A DNA stretch of 64,000 nucleotides from Leisingera daeponensis DSM 23529. GTDB lineage: Bacteria > Pseudomonadota > Alphaproteobacteria > Rhodobacterales > Rhodobacteraceae. The notes beneath the pieces were generated by a model. That model made no database searches, was not told the DNA's origin, and worked only from the letters and a program-made list of their open reading frames with translations. This document shows positions 50,798-58,815 of this stretch, piece after piece. The DNA lies in contig NZ_KI421500.1 of assembly GCF_000473145.1 (NCBI RefSeq), positions 3,920,465 to 3,984,464 on the forward strand. The letters are read 5' to 3'. The translations under genes and the position numbers were made by a program. How positions within the stretch are numbered: the first letter of the stretch is position 1; each line of letters begins with the position of its first letter.

Positions 50798-53222
50798 CGC
50801 CGCCAGCCTCCTTTGCAAAGGACTTGCGGATGTCGGCAAAGGCTTGCAGCCGGTCCTCCACCCGCCGGTTCAGGCTGCCCTCCGGATAGGTCCCGTCCGC
50901 CCCCCGCACGCCCGCCTCCAGCCCGGTCAGCACCGTCAGCCCGTCGGTCACGCTGGTCATCGGAATGACCCGGAACCGGCCCGCCTCCACCGCATCGACA
51001 ACCCGCTGGCGCAGCATCAGGTTGCGCACATTGGCGGCCGGGATCAGCACCCCCTGGCGGCCGGTCAAACCGCGGCCGTCGCAGACGTCAAAGAACCCTT
51101 CGATCTTCTGGTTCACCCCGCCGATCGCCTGAATATCGCCGAACTGGTTCACTGACCCGGTGATCGCAAAGGACTGGTCCAGCGGCACCTCCGCCAGCGA
51201 CGACAAGAGCGCAATCAGCTCCGCCGCCGAGGCGCTGTCGCCCTCCACCCCGCCATAGCTCTGCTCGAACACCAGGCTGGCCCACAGCGACAGCGGCGTG
51301 CGGGTGGCGTAGGTGGCCGCCAGATAACCCTGCAGGATCAGCATCCCCTTGGAATGGATCGGCCCGCCCAGTTCAGTTTCGCGTTCAATGTCCACCAGCT
51401 TGCCGGTGCCCGGCCGGGTCCGCGCCGTCAGCCGCGACGGCTTGCCGAAGCTGTAATCACCGATCTGCAGCACCGACAGCGCGTTGATCTGGCCGATGCG
51501 CGCGCCGTCCGTGTCGATCATCACCGTGCCCTGCTGGATCGTCTCCAGCCCCAGCTCCCGCACCCGCCCGGCCCGGCGCTCCTTCTCCGCCACCGCGCGT
51601 TCGATGTGCTGCGGCCCGATATGGGCGCTGCCGCCGCTCTCCGCCCAGAACTCCGCCTCGCGCAGCAGGTCCGACAGGCGGCTGAAATTCAGCGACAGCC
51701 GCCCGGCATCGCCGGTCAGACGCGTGCTTTCCCGCATCACGCTTTCAACCGCAGATTGATCCAAGGGCCGGGTTCCCGCCCGCCGCGCCAGCCGCGCAAT
51801 CAGCTCCGCATAGCCCTCAACCGCGCCGCTTTCTTCCAGCCGCAGATGATCGTCGAAATCGGCCTCCAGCTTGAACAGCTGCAGGAAATCCGGGTCCAGC
51901 GCCGACAGGAGGTAGTAATGCAGCCGCTCCCCGATCAGCACCACCCGCACGCGCAAGGGCACCGGATCCGGCTCCAGCGACACCGTGGACACCAGGCTCA
52001 GCCGTTCGCCCGGCGAATAGATCGAGATCTCCCCGGTCCGCAAACAGCGCTTCAGCGCGTCCCAGGCCAGCGGCTCGCTCAGCACCTGGCGCACGTCCAG
52101 CACCAGATAGCCGCCATTGGCCCGGTGCAGCGCCCCCGGCTTGATCATGGTGAAATTGGTGATCAGCGCCCCCATCTCCGAGGCATATTCGATGCGCCCG
52201 ATCAGGTTGGCCATCGTCGGCAGCTCTTCCTTGACCACCGGCGCGCCAGAGCAGCCGCTGCCGTTGGAGACCATCACATTGACCCGGTAGCGCTGGAACT
52301 GCGGCTCCTCGAACCGCTTGCTGGTCGCCACCGGAAACGGCCCCGACTCATCGTCGCTGTCGCCCATCAGGAACAGCTCGGCATTTTCCACCAGATCGTT
52401 GCGCACCGCCTTCAGATAGGTCTGGACCTCCGGCTCGGCGGCATAGGCGTCCTGCACCTCGCGGATCGCCTCATCCACCCCGCGCGCGGCCAGCTGGTAA
52501 TTCAGCTGCTCCACCTGCCGCCGGTGCGCCTTCTCCCGCTTGGGCACCGATTTCAGCACATCCGAGATCCGCTGCTGCACGCTCTCGATCGCCTCTTCCA
52601 GTGCGTCGCGCTCCTCGTCGGTCAGCGCCTCGAACTCCTCCTGCGTCAGCACATTGCCGTCGCGATGCCCGGCAAAGCTGAAGCCCACCGGCGTGCGCAG
52701 AATGGCAACATTTTTTGTCCGGGCATCGTCGAATATCTCCGACATCTCGCGCTCATGCTCGGCCGAGAAATCCTCCTCGATGGTCCGCCGCCGGGTCTGG
52801 TAATCCTCCGACTCAAACAGCGCCGGAATCTGGTTCGCCAGATCATCGACCAGCGTTTCCATCATCTTGCGCAGGCGGCTGGCCGATCCGGGCGGCAGCT
52901 TGATCGCCACCGGCTTGTGCGGCATTTCGAAGTTGTTGACATAAACCCAGTCGCAGGCGACCGGCCTGTCCTTCGCGATCCCGGCCAGGATCGACTGGGC
53001 AATCGCATGGCGGCCGCTGCCGGGCTGGCCCAGGACAAAGACGTGGAAATCCTCATGCGGGACCGTTGCGCTCATCCGGATGGCATCCACCGCCCGGTCC
53101 TGCCCCAGCCACTCCTGCGCCCCGTCCAGTTCATCCGTCAGCGTGAACCGCAGCTTTGCGGATGGCAGCGCAGGCCGCAGCTCCGCCGCCGTCAAAGGGT
53201 CCGGTCCGAGGTTTCCAGCCAT
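50787..53222 (-). CDS. Lon-like ATP-dependent protease (COG1067 type)
   Basis: The 811-residue protein carries a divergent AAA domain and a C-terminal Lon protease domain with the catalytic Ser in YGGVEGDSASAAEL and Lys in IGGVNQKIEGFFDVC. An adenosine-binding glycine loop VFVLGQPGSGRHAIAQS lies near residues 60-76, but the Walker A lysine is replaced (GSGRH for GSGKS/T). Between about 180 and 290 there is a long charged coiled coil. It resembles YcbZ/LonH-like proteins rather than classic Lon. It follows alcohol dehydrogenase by 21 bases and overlaps usp. Confidence 0.86.
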   Translation of the reverse strand: MAGNLGPDPLTAAELRPALPSAKLRFTLTDELDGAQEWLGQDRAVDAIRMSATVPHEDFHVFVLGQPGSGRHAIAQSILAGIAKDRPVACDWVYVNNFEMPHKPVAIKLPPGSASRLRKMMETLVDDLANQIPALFESEDYQTRRRTIEEDFSAEHEREMSEIFDDARTKNVAILRTPVGFSFAGHRDGNVLTQEEFEALTDEERDALEEAIESVQQRISDVLKSVPKREKAHRRQVEQLNYQLAARGVDEAIREVQDAYAAEPEVQTYLKAVRNDLVENAELFLMGDSDDESGPFPVATSKRFEEPQFQRYRVNVMVSNGSGCSGAPVVKEELPTMANLIGRIEYASEMGALITNFTMIKPGALHRANGGYLVLDVRQVLSEPLAWDALKRCLRTGEISIYSPGERLSLVSTVSLEPDPVPLRVRVVLIGERLHYYLLSALDPDFLQLFKLEADFDDHLRLEESGAVEGYAELIARLARRAGTRPLDQSAVESVMRESTRLTGDAGRLSLNFSRLSDLLREAEFWAESGGSAHIGPQHIERAVAEKERRAGRVRELGLETIQQGTVMIDTDGARIGQINALSVLQIGDYSFGKPSRLTARTRPGTGKLVDIERETELGGPIHSKGMLILQGYLAATYATRTPLSLWASLVFEQSYGGVEGDSASAAELIALLSSLAEVPLDQSFAITGSVNQFGDIQAIGGVNQKIEGFFDVCDGRGLTGRQGVLIPAANVRNLMLRQRVVDAVEAGRFRVIPMTSVTDGLTVLTGLEAGVRGADGTYPEGSLNRRVEDRLQAFADIRKSFAKEAGGDAK

Positions 53223-53243
53223 CGCGTTCTCCTTTCTCCGGGA

Positions 53244-54224
53244 TCAGGGCACCAGAACCGCAGCCCCCTGCAATCGGCCCTGCCGCATGTCCTCCAGCGC
53301 CTGATTGGCGTCTTCCAGCGCATAGGCGCGGTGTTCAGTGGCGATGCCCGCCTCGGCGGCCAGCGGCAGGAACTCCTCGCCGTCCTGCCGGGTCAGATTG
53401 GCCACCGACAGAATATGCCGCTCGCCCCACAGATCGGCATAGGGAAAGGCGGGAATGTCGCTCATGTGGATGCCGCCGCAAACCACCCTGCCCCCCTTGC
53501 GCACCGCCTTCAGCGCCGCGGGCACCAGGCTGCCCGCGGGCGCAAACAGGATCGCCGCATCCAGCGGTTCCGGCGGCAGCTCATCAGACCCGCCCGCCCA
53601 GGCCGCGCCCAGGCTGCAGGCAAATTCCTGCGCTTCGCTGTCGCCCGGCTTGGTTAGCGCAAACACCTTGAGGCCCTGCCAGACCGCCAGCTGCGTCAAA
53701 ATATGCGCCGCAGCGCCAAATCCGTACAGGCCGATGGTGCGGCCCGCCCCCGCCATGCGGTAGCTGCGATAGCCGATCAGCCCGGCACACAGCAGCGGCG
53801 CCAGCGCAACAGGATCGCCGCCGCCCAGCGGAAACACATAACGCGCATCCGCCACGCAGGCCTCGGCAAAGCCGCCGTTGCGGGTATAGCCGGTGAACTC
53901 CGGCGCATCGCACAGGTTCTCCTGCCCCTCCCGGCAATAGCGGCAGTGACCGCAGGTGGCCCCCAGCCAGGGCACCCCCACCCGCTGGCCAATCTCCAGC
54001 CCTTCGGTCCCCGCGCCCAGTTCCGCGATACGGCCAACGATCTCATGCCCCAGGATCAGGGGCACCTTCGGCTCGGTTAAATCACCGTCAAAGATATGCA
54101 GATCGGTGCGGCACACGCCGCAGGCCTCCACCCGGATCAGCACCTCTCCCGGCCCGGGCTCCGGCTCGGCAACCTCCTCCAGCCGCAGCGGCTGTTGTGC
54201 CTTATGGAAAACCATTGCACGCAT
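53244..54224 (-). CDS. Zinc-dependent alcohol dehydrogenase
   Basis: The 326-residue medium-chain dehydrogenase has the catalytic zinc ligands in EACGVCRTDLH and LILGHEIVGRI and the structural-zinc cysteines in GATCGHCRYCREGQENLC. The nucleotide fold is marked by IGLYGFGAAAHIL. It is somewhat shorter than typical AdhP (about 340). It probably interconverts an alcohol and an aldehyde with NAD(H), fitting fermentative or redox-balancing metabolism. First gene of adh-lon-usp, 47 bases after an FNR-type box. Confidence 0.88.
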   Translation of the reverse strand: MRAMVFHKAQQPLRLEEVAEPEPGPGEVLIRVEACGVCRTDLHIFDGDLTEPKVPLILGHEIVGRIAELGAGTEGLEIGQRVGVPWLGATCGHCRYCREGQENLCDAPEFTGYTRNGGFAEACVADARYVFPLGGGDPVALAPLLCAGLIGYRSYRMAGAGRTIGLYGFGAAAHILTQLAVWQGLKVFALTKPGDSEAQEFACSLGAAWAGGSDELPPEPLDAAILFAPAGSLVPAALKAVRKGGRVVCGGIHMSDIPAFPYADLWGERHILSVANLTRQDGEEFLPLAAEAGIATEHRAYALEDANQALEDMRQGRLQGAAVLVP

Positions 54225-54243
54225 TCTGCGTCTCCCCGCGGCC

Positions 54244-54285
54244 AGAATACTCCAGGTCGGCGCGGGCCGCAGTGATCAGGATCAA
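54244..54285 (-). promoter_or_regulatory. FNR-type box and -10 for the adh-lon-usp operon
   Basis: The plus strand reads GTGA-TCAGGA-TCAA at 54272-54285. The minus-strand hexamer TATTCT (54249-54244) starts 29.5 bases from the centre and is a good -10. Confidence 0.65.
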
Positions 54286-54307
54286 CACCCCCTCCCCCTC
54301 CTCTCCG

Positions 54308-55030
54308 TCACACGCGCAGCCCCCACCAGCTGCGGGCCGAAACCGCGGCGCGCACCCAGGGGCTCAGCCCGATGCACAGGATCACGATGGAAAACAGGCA
54401 CCAGACGGCGGGCATTTCATTGGGGTTGCTGGTCAGCATCCAGGCCAGCGCAGGCCCGGTGATTGCATGAACTACCACAAACCGCCACGCCCCATAGGCC
54501 AGCGGCATCAGGAACACCGCCGCCATGTAAACCGGAAATCCGGACTGCACCCCCAGCGCCCGGTCCACCGGCACCAGCAGCCCGTTATAGGGCACGTTCC
54601 ACGCGATATGCCAATTCCCGGACACGGTGCACAGCACCTCGGCGCACAACGGCGCCCCCGGCGCGCATGTCCCCAGGGCGGGCAGCGGCACCAGCTGCAA
54701 CAGCATGACAGCCGCGGCAGCGCAGCTCAGGCCCAGCACCCAGCCCCGGCAGCGCCGCCGGACGGCCGCAGGCACCAGTTCCAGAACAAAGGCATTGATA
54801 ACAATGGGTTGAAAGGCGATATGCAGATAGGACAGCAGCGTGGTGCCCTTGTTTGCGGCCGAATTGCACTCATCAGCCGTCAGGTATCCCGCAATCTGCA
54901 GCACCTCCATCACCGTAAAGTACCCCAGCGCCCCCCAGACCGCCAAGGGCTGCCCCTGCCGCCAGCAGACCGCCGCCGCCACCGCTCCGGCAGCCGCCAT
55001 CACGGCAGAGGCTTCCAGGCTCCAGCACAT
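54308..55030 (-). CDS. Multi-pass membrane protein (DUF5765-like)
   Basis: The 240-residue protein has about seven hydrophobic segments and no charged catalytic motif. Recognisable stretches are MCWSLEASAVMAAAGAVAAAVCWRQGQ at the start, TDECNSAANKGTTLLSYLHIAFQPIVINAF and TGPALAWMLTSNPNEMPAVWCLFSI near the end. This matches the DUF5765 membrane family of unknown role. It lies 3 bases downstream of cbpM, so it is the third gene of the cbpA-cbpM unit. Confidence 0.65.
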   Translation of the reverse strand: MCWSLEASAVMAAAGAVAAAVCWRQGQPLAVWGALGYFTVMEVLQIAGYLTADECNSAANKGTTLLSYLHIAFQPIVINAFVLELVPAAVRRRCRGWVLGLSCAAAAVMLLQLVPLPALGTCAPGAPLCAEVLCTVSGNWHIAWNVPYNGLLVPVDRALGVQSGFPVYMAAVFLMPLAYGAWRFVVVHAITGPALAWMLTSNPNEMPAVWCLFSIVILCIGLSPWVRAAVSARSWWGLRV

Positions 55031-55033
55031 CCG

Positions 55034-55333
55034 CTAACCGTCGCCGAGGACGGCCAGCCGCCGCAGCATCTCTTCCCGCTCCGCCAGCAGGTCCAGCACC
55101 AGCGCCACCCCCGCGGTATTGACCCCCAGATCCCGGTTCAGGCGCCGCGCTTTCTTGGCGCGGGCAATGCTCAGACTATGGAACTGCCAGCTCTGGACCG
55201 AGGCCCCTTCCGGTTCCAGCACCCCATGCTCAACCAGGTCGATGATCCAGTTCCTGTCAGCCTGGCAAAACCGGCACAACTCATCCAGCGACAGGCTGAC
55301 AACAACAGCAGTTTGTACGGTTGCGGGTTTCAT
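55034..55333 (-). CDS. CbpM-like chaperone modulator (MerR-like)
   Basis: The 99-residue protein follows the CbpM pattern: VVVSLSLDELCRFCQADRNWIIDLVEHGVLEP, then QFHSLSIARAKKARRLNRDLGVNTAGVALVLDLLAEREEMLRRL. CbpM binds the J domain of CbpA and holds it inactive. The start ATG at 55333 (MKPATVQ) is taken instead of the one 24 bases upstream, which would overlap cbpA spacing. It directly follows cbpA, the usual order. Confidence 0.85.
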   Translation of the reverse strand: MKPATVQTAVVVSLSLDELCRFCQADRNWIIDLVEHGVLEPEGASVQSWQFHSLSIARAKKARRLNRDLGVNTAGVALVLDLLAEREEMLRRLAVLGDG

Positions 55334-55337
55334 GCGT

Positions 55338-56258
55338 CTATCCTCCGATACCAGCACGCGGGTTGAACGGCACCTCCCGGGCCATCTGTTCGAAGACCCT
55401 GCGCGCTTCCTCCGTTGTCACCTTGGGGTTCACGATCCTCAGCGTGGCATAGATGTCTCCGGGCGGCATGCCCGGCAGCCCCTTGCCCTTCAGCCGCAGC
55501 TTCTGGCCCGAGCGGGCATTTGCAGGCACCGTCAGTGCAACCTTGCCATCCGGCGTGGGCATCATCACCTTGCCGCCCAACGCCGCCTCCCAGGGGGCCA
55601 CCGGCAGGTCCAGATACAGATCCCGGCCGTCCGCCCGGTAGACCGGATGCGGGGCGAAGCTCACCTCCAGAAACAGATCCCCCGGCACCCCTCCGCCCAG
55701 CGGCGCCAGGCCCTGGCCCGGCAGCCGGATGTGCTGGCCCTCAAGGATGCCTTTCGGGACATGCACCGTGATGCTGCGGTCCTGCAGATGCACCGACCCG
55801 TCCGCAGCCGCCTGCGGCACCCGCAGCGTCAGCACCCGGGTTGCGCCGCGGTAGGCGTCCTCGATGTCCAGCTGCAGGCGGGCGTGCTGATCAGCGCCGG
55901 AGCCGCCAAACGGCTGCCCCCGGCGCCGGAAGAGGGATTCGAAGAAGTCGCTGAAGGCCTCGGCACCTTCCGGTCCGCCGCCGGTGAATTCGAAACCGCC
56001 TTCCCATCCCGGCGGCGGGCGGAAGCCGCCTTCGGGTCCTGGACCGGGTTTGCCCAGCTGGTCATAGGCGGCGCGGCGTTCCGGGTCTTTGAGCACTTCG
56101 TAGGCTTCGTTCACATCCTTGAACATCGCCTCGGCCTCGGGACTGGCGTTGATGTCCGGGTGGTATTTGCGCGCCAGTTTGCGGAAGGCGCGCTTGATTT
56201 CGCCGGGTTCGGCATCCGGTGCGATGCCGAGAATTTTGTAGTAGTCCCTGTATTCCAT
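55338..56258 (-). CDS. cbpA: CbpA-type DnaJ co-chaperone
   Basis: The 306-residue protein has an N-terminal J domain with HPD at 33-35, a Gly/Pro/Phe-rich linker (about 70-115) and two C-terminal substrate-binding domains (about 120-290: LQLDIEDAYRGATRVLTLRVP, VHVPKGILEGQHIRLPGQGL, GRDLYLDLPVAPWEAALGGKVMMPTPDGKVALTVPANARSGQKLRLKGKGLP). It has no zinc-finger cysteines, which separates CbpA from DnaJ. It stimulates DnaK and may also bind curved DNA. First gene of cbpA-cbpM-DUF5765. Confidence 0.92.
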   Translation of the reverse strand: MEYRDYYKILGIAPDAEPGEIKRAFRKLARKYHPDINASPEAEAMFKDVNEAYEVLKDPERRAAYDQLGKPGPGPEGGFRPPPGWEGGFEFTGGGPEGAEAFSDFFESLFRRRGQPFGGSGADQHARLQLDIEDAYRGATRVLTLRVPQAAADGSVHLQDRSITVHVPKGILEGQHIRLPGQGLAPLGGGVPGDLFLEVSFAPHPVYRADGRDLYLDLPVAPWEAALGGKVMMPTPDGKVALTVPANARSGQKLRLKGKGLPGMPPGDIYATLRIVNPKVTTEEARRVFEQMAREVPFNPRAGIGG

Positions 56259-56289
56259 GCCACAGCTCTCCCCGCGCCAGTGCGTCCGC

Positions 56290-56331
56290 AGTGTGCCATG
56301 GCGGAGGCGGCGGCGGGTTGATCCGGATCAT
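56290..56331 (-). promoter_or_regulatory. FNR-type box and -10 for the cbpA operon
   Basis: TTGA-TCCGGA-TCAT is at 56318-56331. The minus-strand hexamer CACACT (56295-56290) starts 29.5 bases from the box centre. It lies between the cbpA start and the end of repC. Confidence 0.55.
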
Positions 56332-56369
56332 AGCGGCCGGGTCCGCGGCGGGGAGTTCACAGCTGTGAA

Positions 56370-57626
56370 CTATGCGACCGCCCCGCGGCGGGTGAGGGCC
56401 AGGACCATGGGCGCGCTGGTGAAGCGTCCGGACACCGCCTTGGCGCTGAGGTGCCGGAGATAGCCGCTGGGCGAGCGGATCTCGGAGAACCGTTCGAGCA
56501 TGGCGGCAACCACGGTTGCGGCTTCTGCCGTGCCCATGGCGGTTTTGGCGTCTTCCCAGACCGTGGCGGAAATCCCCATCATCGGGCGCACGGTATCGGC
56601 GGCGCGCAGGAGGTCTCCCCAGTGGCGGATGGCGCCATCGGCGTAACCGCGGATCTCGCCGCAGGCGGAGAGGATCAGGCGGAGCGGCAGGCTTGGGCCG
56701 CTGGGGGCAGGAGCCTCAGCCGCTTGAGGCGGGGTTTCGCGGTGCACGGGCCTTTCTGCTGCGGGGTTCTCAGCATACCCGGTGTCATCTTTCGATTCCG
56801 TATCCGCAGCGTGCGCTGCCGTAACGGTCTGTTCAGATTCAAATAAGTCTTTCTTTGAATTCTGATAGTGGTGCTCAATTTGGGCGTCACTGGTGCCCGG
56901 TTTTTCTGCAAAGGCAGGCTCTAACAGGCGTTTCGTCTCAGCCAGGGCGGCGGCGAGGCGGGTTTTCAGGGCTTCCAGATCCTCCGCGTCAAGCTTGCGG
57001 CGCAGGTCGCGGGCGGTCAGGTGGGCGAGGTCGTGGAACTGGTCCCAGACGGTCAGCTCCGGCCGGTCCGCAGCGCCGCAGAGGGCGAGGTTCAACAGGT
57101 CGCGGCGCATCAGGCTGACGGTCTCGCGCAGCTGCTTGATGCGGGCCTCCTCAGCGCGCTGCGCCGCTGCCGCGTCCGAGAACTCGGCAAATCGGACGGC
57201 GAGGGGGGCGAGGTCGAAACCATAGGCCACCCGCTCCCCCTGGTAGCGGCGCACGTAGCGCTTACCGTTGGGGCTGTCGCGGCGGAACAGGAGACCGGCG
57301 GCAACCAGCTTGGCCATGTGGCGGCGCATGGTGGAGCCGGGCATCCCGTTCAGCCGTTCGCAGATCGCGCGGTTGGAGGGATGCACGACGGTGACGCCGG
57401 GCTGCGGCTCAATATCTTTGCCGGGCAGGAAGCTGAGCAGCGCTTGCAGCACCGAGAGGTCGCGGTCGTTGAGACCATAGGTCTTGCGGGCCGCGGCGAG
57501 TTCGCGCAGCGCGTCCCATTTGCTGACGGCGCTGAGCATAGAAGCTCCGTCAGCGGCGGCCTGCTGGTGTTTCAGCAGGACAGCATCCACCGTTCGCCCG
57601 AAAGGCGTGAGGGGCATATATCCCAT
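56370..57626 (-). CDS. repC: RepC replication initiator
   Basis: The 418-residue replication protein of repABC replicons has the typical start MPLTPFGRTVDA, a winged-helix DNA-binding half (about 60-150: VHPSNRAICERLNGMPGSTMRRHMAKLVAAGLLFRRDSPNGKRY), a charged variable linker (about 255-315) and the conserved C-terminal domain (LILSACGEIRGYADGAIRHWGDLLRAADTVRPMMGISATVWEDA). In this family the origin lies inside repC. The gene is last of repA-repB-repC. The compatibility group cannot be told by eye. Confidence 0.92.
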   Translation of the reverse strand: MGYMPLTPFGRTVDAVLLKHQQAAADGASMLSAVSKWDALRELAAARKTYGLNDRDLSVLQALLSFLPGKDIEPQPGVTVVHPSNRAICERLNGMPGSTMRRHMAKLVAAGLLFRRDSPNGKRYVRRYQGERVAYGFDLAPLAVRFAEFSDAAAAQRAEEARIKQLRETVSLMRRDLLNLALCGAADRPELTVWDQFHDLAHLTARDLRRKLDAEDLEALKTRLAAALAETKRLLEPAFAEKPGTSDAQIEHHYQNSKKDLFESEQTVTAAHAADTESKDDTGYAENPAAERPVHRETPPQAAEAPAPSGPSLPLRLILSACGEIRGYADGAIRHWGDLLRAADTVRPMMGISATVWEDAKTAMGTAEAATVVAAMLERFSEIRSPSGYLRHLSAKAVSGRFTSAPMVLALTRRGAVA

Positions 57627-57798
57627 GTCATCATCACGAAAGACAAAAAAACAGCGGCCCGCGAATCGCTTTGGACTTGCGGTTATCGGCTCCGGCCACT
57701 AACTTGAAGGTGCTAGAAACAAGTTGGTCTCGTGGAGCGTCGTCTTTGCGGGGCCTTCTTTTTTGCCTGCTCTGTGCCTCCTAAGTTATTGTTATCTA
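57627..57798 (+). ncRNA. repB-repC gap, expected site of the antisense incompatibility RNA
   Basis: In repABC replicons this gap normally encodes a small counter-transcribed RNA that limits RepC. Here the 172-base gap contains an inverted pair AACTTG (57701-57706) and CAAGTT (57720-57725) with a 13-base loop, and a plus-strand run CTTCTTTTTT near 57758 that could end a transcript. Strand is by analogy: opposite to repC. Exact ends are not determined. Confidence 0.4.
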
Positions 57799-58815
57799 TT
57801 ATTCTTCGCCGCGCGACTGCCAGCGCGCGTGAAGCTCTTCTATGACGTTCTGCGCCTCGGCTTCGAGCCAGTCGGCAAAGCCGCCGCCGGGAAGTTCCAG
57901 GCTGAGGCCCTTGGCGGTGCGGCGCAGGGTGGCGCTGCGGCGGCCATCGACGGTGAGCGGCTGGGTGAGGGTGCGGGCCTTTTTCGCCGGTTTGGCGGCG
58001 TGGGCCGGGGCTGGGGCCACGGCGCTGAACACCGCCTCAAACGCCATCACAGACGGGTCGCCGGGCGCGGCGTCCGAGCCTTCGGTCACCGCGTCCACGG
58101 TAAAACGGGTGTATTCCTTTTCGGCGATGCGGATCAGCGCGTCTCGGTCGGCGCCGGTTTCCTCAATCGCCTTGGCCAGCGCGTCCCAGCGGGGGCGGCC
58201 GATGCCCTGGGCCGGGCCGATGGCGCGGATCAGATCGGGACCGATGGCCTCGGCAATGGCGATGGCCATGGAGACGGAGGATTTGGTGACGGTCAGCACC
58301 TCGGCGACCTGCGACTGGTTGCCAAAGCCGTTTTCGACCAGCTCCTGCGCGAACAGCGCCTTTTCGATGAAGGAGAGGTCGCGCCGGGCCATGTTTTCCG
58401 AAATCTGGGCGCGCACGGCGGCGTCATCATCCAGGCTGGCGACCAGGGCGCGGACCTTGGTGACCTTGTCGGAGGCGCGGATCGCCTCCAGCCGGCGGCG
58501 GCCGTAGACCAAGAGGTAGCGGTCGGCCTCGGTGGGGTGGCGGCGCACCAGGATCGGCACGGTCTGGCCGTTCGCCTCGATCGCGTCGCGCAGGTCGATC
58601 ACGTCCGCCGGGTCGAGCCGGTCGTGAATACGCGTGTCCTCGATCTGATGCGGTTCCAGATCCCAGACCCGGTGCGAATCCACCGCGTCGCGGGCGGAGC
58701 GCAGGGCGCGGTTGCTGGACATCATCGAGGCCGCCGGGGCAGGGGCAGCCATCGGCGCCCCGGCAGCGGCCAGGCTGTCGAGCATCGAGAGGCGGGATTT
58801 CTTGCTGCTGGTCAT
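57799..58815 (-). CDS. repB: RepB partition protein (ParB family)
   Basis: The 338-residue centromere-binding protein has a ParB N-terminal domain (RIHDRLDPADVIDLRDAIEANGQTVPILVRRHPTEADRYLLVYGRRRLEAIRA) with the arginine-rich box ENMARRDLSFIEKALFAQ, then a helix-turn-helix (NQSQVAEVLTVTKSSVSMAIAIAEAI). The C-terminal RepB-specific domain follows (about 200-338). It starts inside the repA stop (ATGA overlap). The parS target was not securely located. Confidence 0.93.
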   Translation of the reverse strand: MTSSKKSRLSMLDSLAAAGAPMAAPAPAASMMSSNRALRSARDAVDSHRVWDLEPHQIEDTRIHDRLDPADVIDLRDAIEANGQTVPILVRRHPTEADRYLLVYGRRRLEAIRASDKVTKVRALVASLDDDAAVRAQISENMARRDLSFIEKALFAQELVENGFGNQSQVAEVLTVTKSSVSMAIAIAEAIGPDLIRAIGPAQGIGRPRWDALAKAIEETGADRDALIRIAEKEYTRFTVDAVTEGSDAAPGDPSVMAFEAVFSAVAPAPAHAAKPAKKARTLTQPLTVDGRRSATLRRTAKGLSLELPGGGFADWLEAEAQNVIEELHARWQSRGEE

